Below are positions 59,114 to 64,000 of a stretch of DNA of 64,000 nucleotides, piece by piece. The notes beneath the pieces were generated by a model. The model had not been told where the DNA came from. It was given only the letters and a program-made list of their open reading frames with translations, and ran no database searches. The number at the start of each line of letters is the position of its first letter. The stretch's first letter is position 1. The position numbers were made by a program, and so were the translations under genes. Source of the DNA: Viscum album (lineage: Eukaryota; Streptophyta; Magnoliopsida; Santalales; Viscaceae). The DNA lies in assembly GCA_963277665.1 (NCBI GenBank), contig OY728125.1, positions 1,717,974,889-1,718,038,888 on the forward strand, written 5' to 3'.

Positions 59114-62100
59114 ATTCGTTTATTTTTATTATTATACTTTTCTTTAAACTTATATTTCATTTCTATAAAACAATAAGACTAATGTGTGAGTCTAATTTCT
59201 ATTTCACAAAAATGATAATGTAAATATTTTCCCCCACAACTAATAAATTCTCTTGTGGTTAACACCCATTATAGTCATGGTTTTAAACTAATAATTAGTT
59301 GAACATTCATTCAATCATGTTGGGAGATAATACTAAATATATTACATAAATTTAATGTAAACAATTCCTCATACATACAACTAGATTAATCATCTTTTTA
59401 CATAAGTTGACGGAATTCCACATCAATTTTCATATTAAAAAAACAAGGAATTTAAATGTTAAAATTTTTCATTCTAAAATATTTTTCAATAATCAAAATT
59501 TATTTCTTCATATTACCTTATATTCTCGATATGGAACCTCTATATATAGATTCCACCTTCAAAATGATCTTTCTAAAATAATTTTTTTAGGTTTCAAACA
59601 AAAGAGAATGAAAAATATCTTTTCAATTGTTTTATTCCATTACTAACAAAATAGTGGTTCAATGGATCCAATAAAAAATTATATTCATTTTCTTTGTAAT
59701 GGGATCAATATAAAATTGTTCCCTTCTTTAATTATTTGGATTCTCAACATGATTCATTAATTGAAAATTTGTGTAACCATATAATTAATATTTTTCATAA
59801 TAGACCTCATAACATTTGGATGTTGTAGGGTAAATTAATTTAATTATCCATCACATTAATTGTTAACAATGTTAATTATTGTTTCATTGATTGAATTAAA
59901 AAAATGTTTGAGAAATAATAAAAATAGTTTGATTCCATAAAATCAATATCATAATTTATAGGTTGTCCAAATCCCAACACATTCTTTTCAACCAATGATA
60001 AATTTGGATTATCCATATTCATTCATGGAAATAATCTATTATTATCATTTATACTGGTTCATAATGAAAATTAATATTATATAAATAATATAACTTGAGA
60101 GTGCCAAGAAAAATGAGTAGACTTATGCAAAATCATTATGCGTAAGTGATGATGGACTTAAAACATAATCATCCACTTATAGAGTTATAACCCCTTGGTT
60201 CATCTATTATAAATCTATAACTACATTAAAGTATCTATAAAAGGATTTATTTTCATAGAAAAATACATTCTTTTTATTACCACAACATAGGGTATTCCCA
60301 TATGATATGGCTTATCCTACGGTTTCTCATTATCATTTCATTATCATATATAAAAAATAAAATATTGATTATATATCAGTGAAGGTGACTATGTAATTTC
60401 AGATGAAATATTACATGATATTAAATTATGGTTTGTTATATATAGTTATGTTCCACAATATAAATTTATATGTTTAGTTTCTTTCAGAAAAAATATATAT
60501 ACATAAATTATTAAAAAAGCTCATTATATTTTCCCACTATATTTTTCTAAAATATAAACCCTCTTCAATATTTCATATATAAAACCATTCATTTGGTATT
60601 GTGTAAAATGAAAACATAAAAAGGGTGATAATTGATAATATATAAGGAATACAATAGATATATCAATAAATAATAATTTTTATGCGTAACATGGGAATAA
60701 GTGTATCAGAATATTAAATTAAAATCATAAAAAAATTTCCAGTAATTTTGGTATCACATTCATAAATCATGTAAAATGTTTTGGTAGATAATAGGACATG
60801 AAACATCCTGGAATTAGTCAATTATTTCTTTGAGATCCAAACATTTGAATAATATTATTTCAAAAAAAATTAAAAAATAATTGTGCTATAATCATAATTA
60901 TAGAAATTTACTATCATGAAAACCCACAAACTCATTTATCACGTGTAAGGATTGTTCTAATAGATTATATATAATATTTGGGCCTGCGATAACCGCTTAT
61001 TTATGCTGGATGGGCTTGGGATAACCTCATATGTACTATTTGATCTCCAAAGAGATTAATAATAATTCAAATTATTGTAGGATTAAAACAAACCCACCAA
61101 TCTCATAATAATAATGGATAAATATATAATCCCTAAGATAATGAAAAAATTTATCATTTCATTAATGAAACCCCTATTGAAAATAACATGGGAATAATAA
61201 ATATTTTATAAAAAAAATAATTAACCATATTTAGAATTATTAATGATAGTTTCATAAAATTATATACCAATTGAATCATATGTAATATCAAAGGATGATA
61301 TCATAGTGAACAAACTAGCTCTGAAAATAACGACAATATTTCTTGAAGAAAATAAACATTTCATTTGGAAATAAATTAACTGAAATTAAATTTTTTAATA
61401 TTAGAAAAAATATTTTAGGGAAAATGAATATTAAAAATATTCACTGAAACATATATTCAAATATTTTTCATGATAGAAGGATAAGATAGTCATGTGATAT
61501 ATGCTAAAATAAATATTTCATTAACCCTTATGGTCAAAAGTACCTTATTCTAAAATGAACAACAATATTTTATTCACCTGTTTTTATTGAAATTAAAATT
61601 TATGTAAAAAAGAAATTAAAAAATCATTATAGAACATTGAAAACAATATTTAAAACATTATAAATTAAGTATGGACATAGAATCAACGATTTCTGTGCTA
61701 TGAGAGAAATAATATCAGTTTTTCTTAAAAACATTATTTTAGAGTTTTAACTACATAAATGGATAAATGTGAATGGAAAACTTATAGAATCCAAAAATTA
61801 CATCATGAAATCAATATAATGATATTATTTTAATGTATATCATATAATTTCATCATCATAAAGTATTTTATCAAAAACCCTAAAAAATGGTGTTGTAACG
61901 TAATACCCTTAACGCAAGTATGACATTTTACATAAGGGATATCACTGATAGTATAATAAATTTAAATTTATTATAGTTATATACCCAAAAAATATTCATA
62001 AAGAAAAATAATATAAATGTTTTACATATATAATCTTCTAAATAGTTCATTGAAAAATATTTACTGAAATTAGTGCTCTGGGTAATAACAGTTTTATTTA

Positions 62101-64000
62101 TCATTAGAGTTTTGATTAGAATGTTATAGTAATTACATATTTATCATTGTTACATAATCGTGAAAATTTTAATAATTTTATAAATAATATATATATATAA
62201 ATTAATAAGATTCATATTTATGAATATCCATAATATTTGTTGATAGAAAAATGAAGTACACCATTCCTGGAGATGGTAGTCTATACATATGATTTAACAC
62301 GATTTTAATTTTAAAATAAAATAAACTATAATTGATAAATAATATTTTATCATTACATAATAATATTTTTATAATAAATATCGTATAAATATATTTAAAG
62401 AGTAATTACACCAACCTATCATATGTGGTTCGATTAAATGTATCATATCTCCACGTGGAGCTGGAAGTCCACAGGTATTCTTGAGAGATAGTTTCCTTTA
62501 CCATTTGATATAAAGGAGGTGGTAAATGGTTTTTCAAAGTTAATAATAATATCTATGTATATTTATGATATTTGGTTCATTATTTCTAAATAGATAAAAA
62601 TCAGTTTAGTGAAAGTGGTAGAGGAAATATAATTAAAAGAGATATGTTATGATTTATAGCAATTCTTTGAGAGATACCTTTTTCAAACTACCTTATCCTT
62701 GAATGATTTGTATTAGGAGTATTCTATGTAATTATTTTTGAATGTTAGGAATCTATAGAGGTTCTGTTCAAGATAATTGTAGGTATAGAGGGTAAAAAAA
62801 AATTAAATAATGGAGGAGAAGAGGATTTATTTTTTATAGGAGGAAGAGTACACAGATGGAATAACATTAATGATTTAAATAATATCAAGACATTTTTATC
62901 TCAAAGTCCCACCTAATAAGGAAATAATATAAGGAATGACAATAAAAGGTCAAAATATCTTCAACAAATAATAAATATACACTTTTATGTTGATTTCTTA
63001 ACTTTATCTCTTGTTTTACCCTCCCTCATGTAGACACATTTCTACGCCAACAGTGGTAACACATTCTTTCATTTTTTACACTTTGTTATTAAAAATAAAT
63101 TTTTCATTATTAAAAAATATTCAACTTTTTATTACTATAATGGAACCCATTTTATCACATTAAATTTATATAATTAGTAAATATTAATTTGAAAATATGC
63201 ATGAATAAATTTTAAAATATGATTTAAAAAAATACATTATTAATAATAAAAGGTAATTTAAATTAATACCATTCTTTGTAAAATAATAAAATTATAGTTT
63301 CATTATTTAATTGAATATATAATATATAAATTTCATTAATATCAATCATCAGTAACTATTTATTTAATATATTATGATTAAATCATAAATTACACATAAA
63401 ATTGTTTAATTAATATAACACTATTTACCGTTAAATTTTTTCACCTTCATTTATAATCATTATATAAATAATATATTAATGATGAATAATTTATTAAAAA
63501 AATTATAAATATATATTATTGACATTATTTTTATATATTAATCAATATAATTTTCTTAAGATAAAAATACATTTATACTTAATATATGCCTTTTATTCAA
63601 TATATGATTATATTAAAATTGAATTCTTCTAAAAAATAAATATTATACATATATTTCATTTCATGATTGATATAATTCAGACCATCCAATCAAACCGATT
63701 GGTATATAAGGTAGAATTGTTTCTTATATTTTTACTTATTATTGAATGTAATGAAACCTATAAAATGCATTATGTTTATTTCAATGGTAACACTTATAAG
63801 AAATTTGGGTGTTATAAAAGTAAAGAACCAATATTGATATATTATATTGGAGTTATTAGAGATTAATATTTGACATTAAAATAGAATTTCATTAATAATA
63901 TATTATTTTTTTATTTATAAATGTTGAAAAACCATTGAATCATGAATGTTAGAGAATGATATACTAAATTTTCATAATCTATTTTGGGTTTGGTTCACTT
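59114..64000. other. AT-rich intergenic DNA, no gene seen
   Basis: No coding motif recognised in either strand. Gag and 5' LTR of element F should lie in the left part. A small CpG-containing spot near 60,985-61,000 (CCTGCGATAACCGC) and GC-richer text near 62,450-62,480 are unexplained. Short open stretches (59,407-59,646 and 63,663-63,866) have AT-driven composition only. Confidence 0.45.

Noticed and set aside
1..64000. Organellar DNA insertion, suggested by the high AT content
   Set aside because: No organellar gene or rRNA/tRNA was recognised. The AT bias is explained by decayed retrotransposons.

Overview
This window looks like intergenic DNA from a plant nuclear genome. I find no host protein gene and no rRNA, tRNA or CRISPR array. 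It is an AT-rich, CpG-poor landscape built from nested retrotransposons. The plant assignment rests on Ty3/gypsy elements with very long LTRs, a primer site matching the initiator-Met tRNA, a chromodomain-like integrase tail, a large gag-only LTR element, and a CACTA-type DNA transposon with repetitive ends. I cannot name the species.

Two young insertions stand out by their higher GC content and intact boundaries. Element A (17,404-28,774, + strand) has 3.26 and 3.28 kb LTRs, a perfect 5-bp target duplication (TTTTA), a primer site, and a recognisable but dead gag-protease-RT-RNase H-integrase reading frame. Element E (37,826-47,721, + strand) has two LTRs of about 3.54 kb, a perfect 5-bp duplication (TGGTT) and the same type of primer site. 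Its interior is only 2.8 kb, holding a broken gag and no pol, so it is a non-autonomous, LARD-like element.

The AT-rich DNA between them is mostly decayed Ty3/gypsy sequence, recognised from degraded protein motifs and diverged LTR pairs. G (- strand) is an integrase split between 3,005-3,590 and 11,263-11,755 by element B (+ strand, about 3,595-11,185, LTR pair plus gag zinc knuckles). A 920-bp CACTA element (11,760-12,679) also lies beside the integrase of G. H (- strand) is a gag cut in two by element A (17,288-17,403 and 28,780-29,280). C (- strand) is an RNase H-integrase fragment at 36,050-37,825, cut by element E. D (- strand, about 47,949-56,640) is a nearly full-length fossil with both LTRs, gag, RT, RNase H and integrase. 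F (- strand, about 56,985-59,113) has a different zinc knuckle and protease type, followed by RT and RNase H.

The fossils share the loss of C and G and the gain of stop codons. In element A most premature stops are TAG where the family has Gln (CAG) or Trp (TGG), which suggests decay of methylated cytosines at CHG sites. I found no novel enzymatic system. The points most worth following are the gag-only element E with its ordered tandem repeats inside the LTR, and the layered insertion history.
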